Of a DNA stretch of 64,000 nt, positions 1 to 13,136 are shown in pieces; the stretch's first letter is position 1, and every line of letters starts with the position of its first letter. Origin of the DNA: Panagrolaimus kolymaensis. Lineage: Eukaryota > Nematoda > Chromadorea > Rhabditida > Panagrolaimidae. A program made the position numbers and the translations under genes. The stretch spans positions 434,001 to 498,000 of the forward strand of contig JAJQJQ010000007.1 in NCBI GenBank assembly GCA_028622995.1, written 5' to 3'. Under the pieces are notes generated by a model that saw only the letters and a list, made by a program, of their open reading frames with translations, did not search any database and was not told where the DNA came from.

Positions 1-166
1 GACCGAATAATCCCAAAGAAAATAAAGGTGTCAATTAAACACACAGAAACTTTATTAAAATGCATAAAAATGCAAATGAGAAACTAAAAAAAGATACAAG
101 AAAATGAATACACACACATGTTAAAAGAAATGATATCAACAAAATTACAGGTACATAGTTTATTCT

Positions 167-811
167 CTAAAAAACATTTGGATTTCGAAATGATTTACAG
201 CAGCCTTGAAGAGACATCGGCATTTCCATGCGCTTAGCAGCTTTCTTGTCAGTGATGTAAATATGGCATTGATAGATAGCATACAGGAAAAAGGTCCAAA
301 TTATCATAAAGATTCCAAAAACTTGATAGGCAGGAACATCTTCAATACCAAGGCTGATTTCAAAAGCAATGTTACTATATGATGAACCATAGAGAGAGAA
401 AATGTAGCCCAAAGATGAAATAAGCATTTCAGCGCCCTGGAAAAGTGATTAGATTAACAGAGGTTGGAGATATTGCTTAAACGAGAAACAAGATAGAAAA
501 TAACAAAGAAAAGTGCTTACAAGAAGGAACATAGGAAAAAGTACGAGTTCCGATTCAAGGTTGGCGATTCCATAAAGAGCACAACCAGTGACAAGCGCAT
601 GGAGAATTTCACGGAAAACACCAAATGATATACCAGATTCATGATAATTAGCACCAGCCATTATAATACTTGCAATAAACCATAACCAGCAAATGATTTG
701 AGTAAGAGTTTCAACATGGCAGCATCCAAAGATTCGATATTTCTTTGATTCTCGATTAAATTCAGTGTTGGCAAATGACATTCTATTTGTGTTAATTACA
801 GGATGATACAT
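167..811 (-). CDS. Four-transmembrane protein, nematode tetraspan-like
   Basis: Two exons, 811-521 and 436-167, joined in phase 0 across a GTAAGC...TTCCAG intron, give 186 aa. A short polar N-terminus with a Cys-Cys pair (about residues 30-31) precedes four hydrophobic segments at about 36-56, 68-86, 90-112 and 138-158. The tail is basic and ends at Asn-Pro-Asn-Val-Phe. This layout matches the small uncharacterised four-TM families that are abundant in nematodes; I do not recognise a specific orthologue. A reverse-strand AATAAA lies near 52-57, about 110 bp past the stop. The ATG at 811 is the first in frame; Met11 is a possible alternative start. It is transcribed divergently from the gene at 1311. 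The exon structure is well supported, but the function is unknown. Confidence 0.75.
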
Positions 812-1310
812 TTGAAAAGAAGATCTTTGTAATCAGCTAAAAAACATTGTGGATTGAGAAGAAAATATATGAGAAAATCATAAACAAAGAATGGCATAAA
901 AACGCTAAGAAGATAGTCACGAAAATATATGCTAATATTATAAATACCAAAAGGAATGAATGAGTTTTTACAAAAAACATTTTAGATCGATCGATGAAGA
1001 AAACAAACGAAACTAAAATAAAAGAGAATTTTCTTGTTTCAATGAATTTTTGAAAGGCTTTCACTCTTGCAAATTGCATTAGTTTACTGTCGAATGTTGC
1101 TTCAAGACAAAAAAAGTTTACTTACTTTTTAAAAAAGGCTGAAGCATCTTTCACATTTCAAATTTTTTTAGAATGCGCGAACCAAAATTCATTCAAATTT
1201 TATCATTAAAATTTTTATGCTAATTTGGAGAAATCAATGAATGAGTATGAAAATACTCAGCTTATATTTCATTCATTTCAAAGAAACAGAAAGGTTGGAA
1301 GAAGCTTGCA
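812..1310. other. Divergent intergenic region
   Basis: About 500 bp separate two divergently transcribed genes and probably hold both promoters. The stretch is AT-rich with short T and A runs. The 80-codon minus-strand frame at 837-1079 is hydrophobic low-complexity sequence without convincing splice or homology support, so I do not call it a gene. Confidence 0.5.
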
Positions 1311-2284
1311 ATGAATGCTGCAGAAATGATTGCAACAACACCAAATGTGGCTGGTGAAGAACATTATTTTACTGAACCTTTGCTTTTGGGACTTCTGGCT
1401 GCACTCATCGTACTTGGATCTATTATTATTGGCCGATATTGGCTACGTAAACAACATTCATCAAATCCATCTGAATGCATCTCAACTCAAATTCAAGAAC
1501 CAACTGAAGTTATTTCACCACCATCTGTTTCACAATCATTTTGTTTGCCAACTCCACGTCCACAACCTCTTCAACATCATCATATTCGAACAACTCCTCC
1601 ACCATCCAAAGTACTTCAATCTGTGATGCCATCAATGAAAGAAACACATTTTTGTCCTCATACTCGTGATCCTGGATTTCAAGTGGCTCTTCATTCGGCT
1701 CCATCTCGACCAAAACCTTTGACTCCACCACCATCTTCAACTAGTACGTTTGTATCTCAAAAAACTCAAACATTCAATTCAGCACGTTCAATTACTCCTG
1801 TACATCCACAAACTCATGCTATACATCCTATTGTTGCTGCTGCTAAAACTCCTTTGAGTGAACAACGTTCTGAAGATGTTCAAGAACTTAGTGATTCTGC
1901 TGCTGATATGATGGTATTTGCTTAATCAATTCTTATCGTTAACTAACACTTAAATATTTGTTTTAGGCTTTGAACAAAATGACAAAAGATGATGCCAAAA
2001 GAATGCGTCAAAATCGAGTATCTCGTTCATCTCTACGTACAATTCGACGACCTCCACCTGTTTCAGCTGAAGCTATCACAAATGCAACCAATCCTAAAGA
2101 TGCTATTTTGTTTCCTTATGATGATGATGTCAAAGATAATCCAAAACATTTATTTTCTCAAGAACATGCTGTTGATTCCACAAAAAAGAAACTTGAAGCT
2201 ATGCCTAAATCTGATGTAACTCAACAAGATGGTTCTGGAGAAACTGTTGAAATGGAATGCTTACCAAAAAACAAAAAATATTAA
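1311..2284 (+). CDS. Single-pass membrane protein with long proline-rich tail
   Basis: Two exons, 1311-1913 and 1967-2284, joined in phase 0 over a 53-bp intron (GTATTT...TTTTAG), give 306 aa. Residues about 1-22 are polar and lack a cleavable-looking signal. Residues about 23-42 form one hydrophobic segment (Leu-Leu-Leu-Gly-Leu-Leu start), followed by Arg-Tyr-Trp-Leu-Arg-Lys, which suggests a signal-anchor with the tail in the cytosol. The tail is rich in Pro, Ser, Thr and His and has several Pro-Pro clusters that could bind SH3 or WW domains. The second exon is charged and begins with a Lys/Arg-rich stretch. No family was recognised. The proline runs give open antisense frames, which are shadows. 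Confidence 0.72.
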
Positions 2285-2896
2285 CAATCTTGTATATATG
2301 TGTGTAACAAGTTTATCAAATTGTAGTTAGATAAATTCTTTTTTTTCTCTTTAACTTCTGTGAATATACGTTTCATTAACTTAGAATATTTATTACAAGT
2401 TCGTTGTTGAGCTCATAGCTTCAGAAAGTTAGTTCATTATCGTTTTGGTTTGTTTGCAATTTGAAAACAACAACCTAAAAAGTTTGTTGTTTATGTTGAA
2501 GCATTTTTTGCTCCTTTAGCCATAATAGTGTGCCAAGATATTGTAAAGCTTTAAAGGTTTAGGGCATTTTTTGTGAAACCATCATAGAAATTTATGGCGC
2601 CTTTTTGGTTTACACATTTTTGGGCATTACTTTCGTTTATCGATTGCACTAATACTAGTGAATAAAAAATTCTTTGTTTTGTGATAATATTTCAAATGTA
2701 AAATTAAAGCTATTTTGATACAGCAATCGTGATTTTTTTGACTCAAAAAATATTCCATCGTTTTCAAGTTTTGTTTTTTTATTGTTTCTTCCATAAAACT
2801 TTCTCCATTAATCCTCGCGTTTTGCCGTTGTTTCATTAATTTAAAGAATTTATTCTAATGTTCACTTTTTTAGTTACGCTTCTAACACCAACAACG
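2285..2896. other. Intergenic region with probable trans-splice acceptor
   Basis: This stretch holds the 3' UTR of the upstream gene and the 5' region of the kinase. A TTTTTTAG acceptor ends at 2873, 23 bp before the kinase ATG, and no upstream coding exon is visible. Such a site is typical of spliced-leader addition in nematodes. The small minus-strand frame at 2627-2836 has no support. Confidence 0.45.
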
Positions 2897-4074
2897 ATGA
2901 CTCATAATTACAAGGTAACTCGAAAAATTGGTGAAGGTGCATTCTCTGATGTTTTCTTGGCATATCATTTAAAATCTGAATTTCCTGTTGCATTGAAAAA
3001 AATACGAGTAAGTTTTATTTTCGTTATCTTTTTGTAAAATAATTAATCATTATGCTGCTTTTTCAGTTGTCTAACTTCAATCCAAAATACTCTCAATTAT
3101 GTCTCAATGAAATTCATCTCTTGAAAATTGTTCAAAGTCCAAATGTTATTATGTTTTATGAAGCATTCTTAACTGAAAAGCATTTGTACATTTCACTTGA
3201 ATATGCTACCGATGGAGATTTGACATACAAAATTCAAGTAAGCGTCTTACTTTCACTTTGAATTGAAACTTATTGAATATTATGTGTTTTAGGAACGTCG
3301 ACATCGTGGAACCTTATTTTCCGAGAAAGTCATATGGTCATACATGCATCAAATTTGCAGAGGATTGAAAGATTTACATGATTGCCGAATTTTGCACCGA
3401 GGTACGTTTTTTTTAAAAGGGCTTACTGATTTTCGTATCAATTTCTCAATATGTTGTTTATTTTGCTTGCTTACTAAGGTGCTTATTTTTCAGATTTGAA
3501 ACCAGCTAATATATTTCTTACTTCAAATGGAGTCTGCAAAATTGGTGATTTAGGACTTTCTCGCATCTTCAGTCAAAAAACTATGCAAGCACAAACCACT
3601 GTTGGGACGTATGTTTCTAATTTCCTTCTGTTTACATTCATTACTTTATCCTTCTCTTTTTCAGCGAATATTATATGGCACCTGAAAGAAGCTGTTGTGG
3701 TGGATACCATTTCCGCAGTGATATATGGTCTCTTGGATGTATTTTATATGAACTTTGCAACCTTCGATCACCTTTTTATGGCGAAAAAAAGAACGTGTTT
3801 TCATTAAATAAGCGAATATCCACCGTTCAATTGATTCCATTAACTTCAAATCGTTATTCATCAAAGGTTTGCTTTCACTACTCTTATGTTTGAATTATTC
3901 TTAGCTTACTTTGTGCATTTTTAGCTTCGACAGTATCTCACTGCATGCCTTTCAAGATTGCCACATTATCGACCTGATGCTCGACAAGCTCATCTTATAG
4001 CTGTGAAAATGAATAAAAGATTTCAACAACTTGGTGAAGAACATAAAATGAAACTTGGTCAATATTCTATCTAA
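2897..4074 (+). CDS. nekl-3: NEK6/NEK7-type serine/threonine kinase (NEKL-3 orthologue)
   Basis: Six exons (2897-3007, 3067-3237, 3293-3401, 3494-3608, 3665-3866, 3925-4074) splice in frame to 285 aa, close to the roughly 300 aa of human NEK6/7. It is a bare kinase domain with a very short N-terminus. The Gly-rich loop is GEGAFS (residues 12-17), with Ser in place of the last Gly as in NEK7. The VAIK Lys is Lys34. The catalytic loop is HRDLKPAN (129-136), split by an intron inside the Asp codon, and the DFG motif is DLG (149-151), normal for NEKs. The following YYMAPE and SDIWSLGC motifs are intact. In C. elegans NEKL-3 acts with NEKL-2 in epidermal endocytosis and moulting. AATAAA lies near 4187. 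The orthology call rests on remembered family motifs, not a search. Confidence 0.92.
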
Positions 4075-5279
4075 TTTAAATTTGTTGTTGCGTTTTCTAT
4101 AGAAGATTTTAATTGTTTTTTTGTATGTAATTTTTCTTCTTTTTGTACATGTGTACTTTTATTGTTAGTAATTTTTTTTTTGTTTTGAATAAATTTGGGA
4201 AAAAATTTGATTTTTTTGGATGCTCTTTAGCACCTTTATCTTTCCATTGCAATTTCTTTCTGCATCAAATTATGTGATTTAACTTGCCATGTATCTATTT
4301 AGAAGCCACCTTTATCTTTTCAAATACATATAAAAAACAAACATCATCCATCCCCTGCTTTTCTGCTAATCGAGAAGACATAGGAAGGATAGTAACGTTT
4401 ACGTTTGAAGCTTTCAAATCTCAAAAAACTTTTTTGGTTTATTATTTGCTTATTCCAAAAACTTTCATCTTTCTTTAATTGATTCATTAATGCTTTTTAA
4501 AATCCAGCAATTTATCTAATAATATCCTATTTATTTGTAAGTTTTTCGATCTTCGACTTAATTTAAATCCATAATTTAAGTGAAATAAAAAGTTTTATTT
4601 TTGTGTTAAACCTTTATTCCATGATTTTCTTTTCATTTTATTGTTTGCAAAAATTTTTTAAAGCACGTGTTTGAAAGAAATTTTATGACGCAAAAAAATT
4701 TTTTCAAGTTTTGTATTGTAACAATATTATTGTTGTTTGACTAACCTTTGTAATCTTACAAGATTTTTTTTTTTTTCTGTTTGAAACATCTTTTTTTATT
4801 TTGTTGTGTGAAAAGCTTTTATTTACGTCAACCAGCGAATGCTGATCAGATGATTGTTGTCGCTTGATTCTTTTTTTTTTGCAAGCGAAAGAACAATGAA
4901 ACTTCTTTTAAGCATATTATTGCCTGTGATATGGATTTGAAATTTTGTAATAATAATAATAAAGCTTCAAAGTACAGATATGAAAAATCAAGAGACTAGT
5001 ATGCCTTTTTTTAATCGAAACTTGGCACAAATATTTAAATAAACTGCCAACTTTTCATATTCAAATATTTTTATTGGGTTTCCATGTGTTTGTTTGAAGT
5101 CGATTTGAAATTGATATTTACCAATTATATTTAAGGTTTTATTTTTGAAAGATTAAATTTAAACAAAAAATGCAATAATAATATATAAAGTCGAGATCGG
5201 TAATAAAAAAATGGTTATTTTAACATTAAACGAGAAAATGAAACAACAAATTTACAAATGGATTTTATTTTTTTTGTTT
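4075..5279. other. AT-rich intergenic stretch
   Basis: This is the kinase 3' UTR, then AT-rich sequence with homopolymer runs of up to about 12 bases. No coding exon is supported. The short plus frame at 4284-4478 has no splice or family support. Confidence 0.4.
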
Positions 5280-5584
5280 TTACAAAAACCGATTTGATAT
5301 TCTCAAAAATGAATTTACCATGGACGTAGATGGAATAAATGATTCTTGCTTTTGGATAATCATCGAATGATAGGGTGTATTTGTTGTTATCGAAGAGGTG
5401 ATGGATTTTAATGATGGTAGAGAAAGAGTAATGGAAATGGGTTTCATAATTGAATTTAAACGTTGGCTGAATAAAGTTTGATTTGGTCGAAACAAAATTT
5501 CATATAATTCAGCGGGTAATTGAGGATCGTTTACTACAGATATCGACATGCTTTTTTGTTTATTAGAAGTTTTATTTTGTGATT
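5280..5584 (-). CDS. Candidate terminal or single coding exon, unknown protein
   Basis: On the minus strand a clean TTTTTCAG acceptor ends at 5585. The reading frame is open from there to a TAA at 5282-5280, and an AATAAA follows about 11 bp beyond the stop. The first ATG (5549) gives 89 aa; if an upstream exon is joined, about 100 aa of this exon are coding. The composition is ordinary protein (Pro-Gln-Leu-Pro, many Ser/Ile/Asn) rather than the Phe/Lys low complexity of neighbouring spurious frames. There is no hydrophobic signal and no family was recognised. It could be a trans-spliced single-exon gene or the last exon of a gene with long introns. Confidence 0.42.
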
Positions 5585-8500
5585 CTGAAAAATGTAAATT
5601 GTAAGAAAAATGTTTTTATGGAAGCAAAAAATAATTATTCTCGTCAAAGGCACGAACACGTGACAATAATGTTAAATTTGCGTTACTATCATTGAGATTA
5701 GACCGGAAGGGTGAAAATAAAAAATTGCCGGAAGGAGAAAGAACAAACACGATCAACAAGGAAATTAAATAAACGAATTAAACATAAAAAAGGTAAAGGT
5801 TAAAATTAAATTTTCAAAGTTAAGGACTAACTGATTAGTAGTCGCCGCCAAACTTGAGAGAAAAAAAATCAAAAAAGACAACTAAATTTTCCATCCATTT
5901 TCTTTTAAGATGGCCGCCGACCTTTCCTCCTTAAGTACATACCCATCACTTCAAATGTAACCTCCTCTTTTTTTTCCACTTTTTTTACAATCAAAATGAA
6001 GACTTTTTTTAAACACGAAGAAGCAACGAACTCGAAGAATAAAAAAAAACTTTAAAAAAGTAAATAAAACTATATAACTCTTTTTTTAAACCTTTTTTGA
6101 CCAAAGAAAAAAATTTCTTTCGCATTTATAAAGTTTAGTTTCATTGGATTTACAGCTACTTTTTATATTATTTTTTTTCTGGTTCAGTTTTAAAGGAAAA
6201 TTTTGACTGAAGTAAAAAAAGGAATGTAGTGGAAAGAAAATAAAAAGTTTATCAAATTATCAAGGGGATTTTCTCGTTTTTCTTTGCTGCATTCCATTGT
6301 TGGTTAGTGTCGTCTGGCAGATGCAGAGCAGGCGAAATCTCTCGGCAGCGGCTTTTTTTTTGCAAAAGAAAAGATAGGCGTAAAAAAATGAAAATGCTTT
6401 GAATTTTTCTTTGCAAAAACTAATTTTATTTTTCATAAATCAAAAAAAAACAAGGTGTGTTTGTTGTTGGTGGCGGTGGTGGGTGACAACGAGATGATAA
6501 TGGATGGGGAAAATAAATAGCGGAGATAAAAACGGAAAAGATGAAAAATATTTTAAAAATGTTAAAAATGCGGGAATGTCAATGTAAGAAATGATAAATT
6601 AGATCAGTCATCAACAACAGGAACAACAGCAAACAAAAAAGCAAGCAATCGAGAAGAACGAACGGACACTTAATGATTCAGGAAGAAAAAAAAAATGAAA
6701 AAGACGTGGAATTTTTTCTTTGGAATGAAGAAAACAAATAACCGCGATTATCGCAATTTTTTTAAGAACAGAAAAATATTAATTAATTGGTTGTCAAAAA
6801 TTAATTTTAAAAAAAGATGGTTGTGTAGCACAAAAAAATAAAACTTATCAATTTGTTCTTTTTTGTTTTGTTTGATAGAAAACGAACAACCTTAAAAGTT
6901 TTTAAAAATCAAAGGGTCATGTTTTTTTGTAAACAAATTTGGTGCAGCAAAATAAAAGGTTAATGAGTAAAATCGTATAGCAACAATTTTTAGAGTATTC
7001 ATGGTAGGATTGGAAAATAGTCTCATAGCAAAAAGTTTCTATTTTTTAAATCCAATTTTTTTAAGAAAATCCTTAAAAGCCTAAGTTTTGGAAGTCTATA
7101 AAATGTATTTTTATCAAACTAAACGCGCTTTTATATAGCCTTTGGAAAAGATTTTAAAAATAGCTACAAAACAAAGTCAAGCGTCAGACTTTGACGCATT
7201 AACCCTAATTTAATAGTTTTTTTTTAACTAAAAGTAAGGTAAAATATGAGTTACTTTTACCTACCTTAAAATAACCCTCATAAAATTTAGTTATAATAAC
7301 AAATAAAAAAAAGCGTGTTCGTTCGCATTTTTATGAATAATAAATAAGTAAGTTTTTTGTAAATTTAATTTAATTTATATAGCTCAAAAATGACTGACTT
7401 TAATTGCAATGTTTTTTTTATTTTTCCAAAAACACTCCTTCAGCGTGGGCATATTTTTTTCCAGAGATGACAAATTTTTACAGGTGTCTAAATATTTAAA
7501 AAAAATCATTGTTGAAGCTATTTTCGTAAAACATTTTTTTGTAAAATAACGCCTCGTCTCCTATAATTAATAAAGCATTTGAGCAACGATGGAATAAGAA
7601 TTGTTCAATGTGAACAAACAAATAAAGATGACTAAAATGTTTTTTAAATTTTTTAAAGTTTAACGACCTTAATTGGCACACGAGAACAATCGGCCTCGCC
7701 TTTGACCTTTAAAAAAGACAAAAACTTTCTACAAAAAATGCGACAATTATTTTCAGAAAAACAATGGCTTCTTTATTCGAGACTTTGTGCTTCAGCTCCA
7801 TTATCAGAAATGAAGCTTTCATCGCAAAAAATTTCTTAGAGTATACTTTTCCTTTCAAACCAAAATCAAATGACTAATAATAAATAAATGTACTAAATTT
7901 ACTTTTAAGACTTTCAAACTTTTCAAAAAAAATCAGACAATGAGTAATTAATTTAATGGCAATAAAAAGAGACGTTGGTGCAAAAAAGGAAGTGCAAAGA
8001 GCAAACAAACAAAAAATCGTACTATTACAACTTTATTTTTTTTAAACTTTTTTAGTTTAAAAAAACTTTTTGATAATTTTTTATTAGTTTCAAATCGATT
8101 AAAGTAGTAAAAAACCGCAGAAATAAAAAGCTTGTTTTTGAAAAACAAAAGGGAAAAAAAGAAAAAGAAAGAGTCACACATAATTAACCAATAAAGGAAA
8201 AGAAAAAGCAAGCAAATTTGTGCAAAAAATCAGAAACAAAAAAAACATATAAAGCAGAAAACAAGGGAGAGAAAAAAATAGAAACAAGAATAAATAATAA
8301 CAACCTTGAGCTTTTAAAATACAAAAAAGAAAGAACTACAGTAGGCTGAAGAAGAACGAACACGTGGTTGATTGGAAATAGCATTAATTAATCGTGGCAT
8401 CGTGGTGATTAATTGTTTGCTAGCGAAATAAGTATACGATACTTCTTGGATTATGATTTGAATGGAAAAAAGTGAAAGGCAATATTTTCTGGTAAAACTA

Positions 8501-11500
8501 AAGAAACAGGCACAAAAAATGAATGCGATATAAATGTTAGATGCTTTATTAATAGCAGTAAAAAAAATAAAGAACTCAGGAATAGCCCGAACGTCGTCTA
8601 CTATTAATATCACGAACAAACAAAACCAAACTTCATTTCAACGCTATTCGCTCTTTTTCTTTTTCCTTTAACCCCAAAAAATTAAGCTGTAAACCAACAA
8701 AAAAAAGCACGAAACTAACTTGATTAAACCAAAAAGAAAAGTCAATTCCTTGTTTCTTTCTTTTTCTCTCTTTATTTTTTATGCTTGATTTCAAATTAAA
8801 AATCAGTGTCATTCTCTTCTTTTCTTTTCTTCTCACTTTTTTTAAACGATAAAAAAACGGCTACTACTAAAACATTATTTAAGAATGCCCTTATTTATTT
8901 TTTTGTTCTTTCTTACAACTTTTCAATCATCACAAACACAAAAGATTTTTTGATTGAACGCGTTCGCATAAAAAAGAAGAACAAAACAAAAAAAAGAGAG
9001 CAGCGTATTTTCTGAAAAAAAGGAAGGAAGAATCAAAGGAATAATAACATCCTTTTTTTTATTCCGGCGGCGGCGATGTGTCTAATTTTTTTTTGTATTT
9101 TCGTGAGGGTTTTTTTCTTTGAATGGAGCATGTTAGAAGAAAATTAAGCAACAGGGGGTTAGAGAAAAAGCTTTTTTTAGTCATCGCGTATATGTAGCGA
9201 AAGCAAAGGTTTAACATTGGTCATACTTTCGATAAATCAAAAAAAGTAGTAAAAAAACGTGATCAGATGCTATTAATAAGGTGAAAAAAGGGAAATAATG
9301 AAATGAGTTTCTTTGTTGCTATAAAAAAAAAGCAAAGTACAGTAATTTTCTTCAGCGATATAAGTTTTGAAACAGCTAATTCTTAACCGCCAAAAAAAAT
9401 TATGTTGCAACGTAAAATAAAGTTAATAGCGAACTATTGCGAAAAGTTTGGCGGATATCTTATGTTTCAACCTCATCACCAAAAACCTAAAGAAGGAAGT
9501 AATCTAAAGTTTAACCAACCCGTGCCAGCTTCTTTCTTACAGTAGCCAAGAGGATTTCAACTTCAAACTCATAAACAAAAGAAATCATTCACAAATTATT
9601 TTTTCAGAACTCGTGAAATAAAGATGTTTAAATACTTGTTTTTTTTTTCTGAGAAATTATGAAAAAAAAGTTTAAACTGAAACAATAAAGTTTAATTTAG
9701 CAAAAATAACTTTTTTGCAGAAAAAAAAGAATGCAAACGAGAATGTTGCTATCATTGAGTGCATGAAATTCCAAGTTTGCACGAGACAATGGAAATTTCT
9801 TAGACAAAACAATTTTGCGAGGGTGGAAAACAACAAGAAAAAGACTAAACAATTCTTGGGTTTTTGAACTAATATGGTAACAAAAAAGGTTAAAAACTCG
9901 TGTGAAAATTTGGAAAATAATAATAACAATAAAAAAATATTTCAAGAAAATTTAGAATAAATAAATTTGAAAGAAAAACAACATTAGTTAAATACAGTAA
10001 GTTTCGATAAAAAAATTGCTAAAAAATTTAAACTTTTCCATTTTTTGCCTAAACTTTTGATTGTCAACACTAACTTCGAAATCACTCAATTATGCCTTTC
10101 ACTCTACCACCCATGATTACTATTTGCCTTATTTTTTGTTACTCCTTTTTAAAAAAACAATAAACAAAATAAACAAAATAAAAATATAGGCGAAAACTCC
10201 CAAAAAGCAGTAAATTTCATATATTTTTTATTTAATTACTCTTCTTTTTTTTTTTGATAAACACAAATTTTTTGAAATCAAAAAAATAAATAAATAATTT
10301 AAAATTTCAAAGAATAAAATCATAAATTTTATTTTATCGTCGTAGACTTTTTAAAGGAAAAATAAAAAATAAAAATGAAATAAATGAGCGAAATAAAAAA
10401 AACGCTTGAGTGCAAATAAAGTTCATTTGCTTTTGTACTAAACAAAAATCATAAAATTTTGTAATTATTTATACCTACACTACTGATTCATGAGACGATG
10501 AAACGCTGATCAAACTCTAATAAAAAAATGTCATGAGCAATTAGGCGAAGGAATAATTTTGAAACGCATCCAAGAGACACTGAATGGGTCAAAAAAAAAC
10601 AGCAGAAAGAAACCGCAAATAAAAAGATTGAAGCTTTTTGCAGATTCACAAAAAAAATGTAACACAAAATACTTTAACGTAAAGTTTCCCTCGAAGAAAA
10701 AAAATCGAGTTTAAAACCTTTTTACGATTTGAAATTTGCATTGCAAAAAATAAAAAATCTTACTAAAAAAGATTTTCCCGTTCAGGTGGCTCCGCAAAAA
10801 AAGTTTCCACTTTTAATAGTCTTTTTTGTTCCTCACAAAATTGCTAAAAGACGCCAACCATTTTGATTAACAAAGATCGAAAAAAAGATTAATGACGTCC
10901 CTAATTTATATTTCCGCTGGTGTGTTGCTGCTGCTCATTTCCGGTTACTATTTTAACATAAGCGTGTATTCTATTTTTTCCATTCATGAAAAAAAGGAAG
11001 ATAAAAATCAATTGAATCATATTTTTGGATTTCATTGGATTTGGATTTGCTGAAAAAGATTTCTTAGTCATTATCATCAAAAATTTGTAAAATCTTAAAT
11101 TTTACTCAGCACAAAAATGCAATTTCATCGTAGGGATCTCAAAGTCCATCTATGGTCAAAACCATTGACCACTTTTTTGGTTGTAATTTGACTCTAACAT
11201 TTTTTTGAAAAAGTATTTTTGATATGTGTCGTCTCTTATCTTATTTGGCCAAATAAAAGCAAAGCTTCTTGCACACCTGAACAAATCATACACATTTTAT
11301 CGTCAACGATCAAAATCAGTTCAAAACAATGACTAATAAATTTTGCAATAAAAAGAAGACAAAAAAATTAAAAACGTGATTTTCTTAGAAAAAATAAATA
11401 AACGAATTTCCAAAAAAAGGTAGCAATGTTTAAAGTTCAGATTGCGGAAATAATAATAATATTGTTTTTAGAAGAAAAAAGCACTAAAAAAGACACTATT

Positions 11501-13136
11501 TGTTTGTATTTCAGGACTATGGTCAGTCAATCATTTTTTTGCATGCTTAGATTCTGATGAAATAAATGAAATAAAAATTATCGCAAACAAAGAATATAAA
11601 AAAAAAAGAGAGAAAACAAACAAAAATAATAATATCACGCTGTTATTAATAAAGAGGTTTATAAACTAAAACAAACAAGGGATGATTGTTGGAAAGAAAG
11701 CTAAAACTGGAACAAATATTTATTTATTTATAAAATTTGCAAGAAAAAAAACTAATTCATGGAATATTGTGTTTTGTGATTCCTATGATTGAGCGAGAAC
11801 TTTGAGCGGTTAAGAAATGCTTGATTTTGATCTTTCATGAAAGTATGTCAATCAAAAAAAAGTATCAATAGTTTTGTCATCAGAAACTATAAACACGAAG
11901 TTTTTTTTTCATTCGAAAAAAAGATAGCAGAAGAGCCAAGCTACAGTAGAAATTTCATCATGGCGAAAGAAAAAAATATTAGACAAAGATAAGAAATAAA
12001 TCCACAGCCTTGAAAAAAAAATATTAGTTGGATGATTTTGGTGGATAAATGAATTTCAAAATCGATAGCCAAAAGCTTTCAAGATAAATATCCCTCACTC
12101 TCTCAGAACTAATATTGTCACAATAGGTTGCTACAGTTATTAAAAAAATATTAAACAATCGAGGCTTTTATATACGCTTTTTTAAAAATCACCATTGACA
12201 TATGAACATTTTTAATATTTACAAAAGCATACAACAATAATCTATTTTTGCACCAATTTAACGAAAGATCATTATTAAAAGACGTAAATTCGGAAACTTA
12301 AACTACAAATTTGGCTCATCTCCAACGTCCCCTTTTCTTATTTTCACCCTTTCCTTTTATTTATCAAACGTGTTTTGATCAACAAAAAAAATAAACGATT
12401 CTCTTTTGCAACGGAGCATCGGTCGAGTAAACATTCACCATTCACAAAGCAACAACCATGAAAATGAATGAATGGTTTGGTTTATATAGAAATAAAAATT
12501 TTTTTTGTACAAAAAATGAATTTGAAATGAAAATTGTGTTTGCAAATTTGATTTTCATTGTCACCATTATCATCGACCTGCGTTGATTGTTCTTTCCTAT
12601 TCGTCAAAGATACATGACAATCATACTCTCGCGAGAAATGAGAAAATAGAAGAAGAAGACTCACATCTGCGTGGATACATGCGTGTTTGGTTGCGTAGTA
12701 AAAAACAAAACAACAAAAGGAAGTCGTGGTTTAAAAAAAACAGTTCAATGACGCACATTTTTTGTTTCCGTTTTTAATTTGTAAAAAAAATGAATCAGCA
12801 AAATTTTATTTGGACGAAAAGTTTTCCGGTGGATTATATTAGAGTTTATTAAAATGTTGAGAAGGTGAAGTTGATCTCATTGGTAGTATGTAAGCTCATT
12901 TTCAGTCTTTGCTTTAGTAATGACGAAACATTTATTGTTACTTGAATGCTTTGAACATACATAACAAACCAGCTTTATCGCTAATTAATGGAGTAAAGAC
13001 GCAAGTTTTAAAGTCAAGTTAAGTATGTAATAATGGTACAAAAAGAAACAAGTATTAACAAAAACTTTATTTAACATTTCAAAACTCATAGAAAGCACAA
13101 ACAAATACAAAACACATGTTAAAAATTTATACACTT
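5585..13136. other. 7.5-kb AT-rich gene desert
   Basis: This long stretch is dominated by T and A runs, with scattered GC-richer islets (for example near 6300-6360, 6460-6490 and 9062-9075). Reported reading frames here are mostly Phe/Lys/Leu low complexity. Apart from the candidate exon at 8341-8400 I see no coding evidence and no RNA gene. It may hold long introns or distal regulatory DNA. Confidence 0.4.
8341..8400 (-). CDS. Possible isolated first coding exon
   Basis: On the minus strand an ATG at 8400-8398 starts about 20 codons of non-repetitive protein-like sequence (beginning Met-Pro-Arg-Leu-Ile-Asn) that ends at a possible GTAGTT donor. It stands out from the surrounding low complexity. 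The donor leaves phase 1; joining it to the exon at 5584 would create a stop, so the two are not simply linked. This is weak evidence: it could be a chance open segment. Confidence 0.2.

Noticed and set aside
837..1079. Hydrophobic minus-strand frame
   Set aside because: Phe/Ile/Ser low complexity in a divergent promoter, without acceptor or homology.
5910..5960. AAGATGGCCGCC: a YY1-like motif and a 16-codon frame
   Set aside because: The motif is striking for AT-rich DNA, but a single short match is not evidence for a site, and the frame is too short with no splice support.
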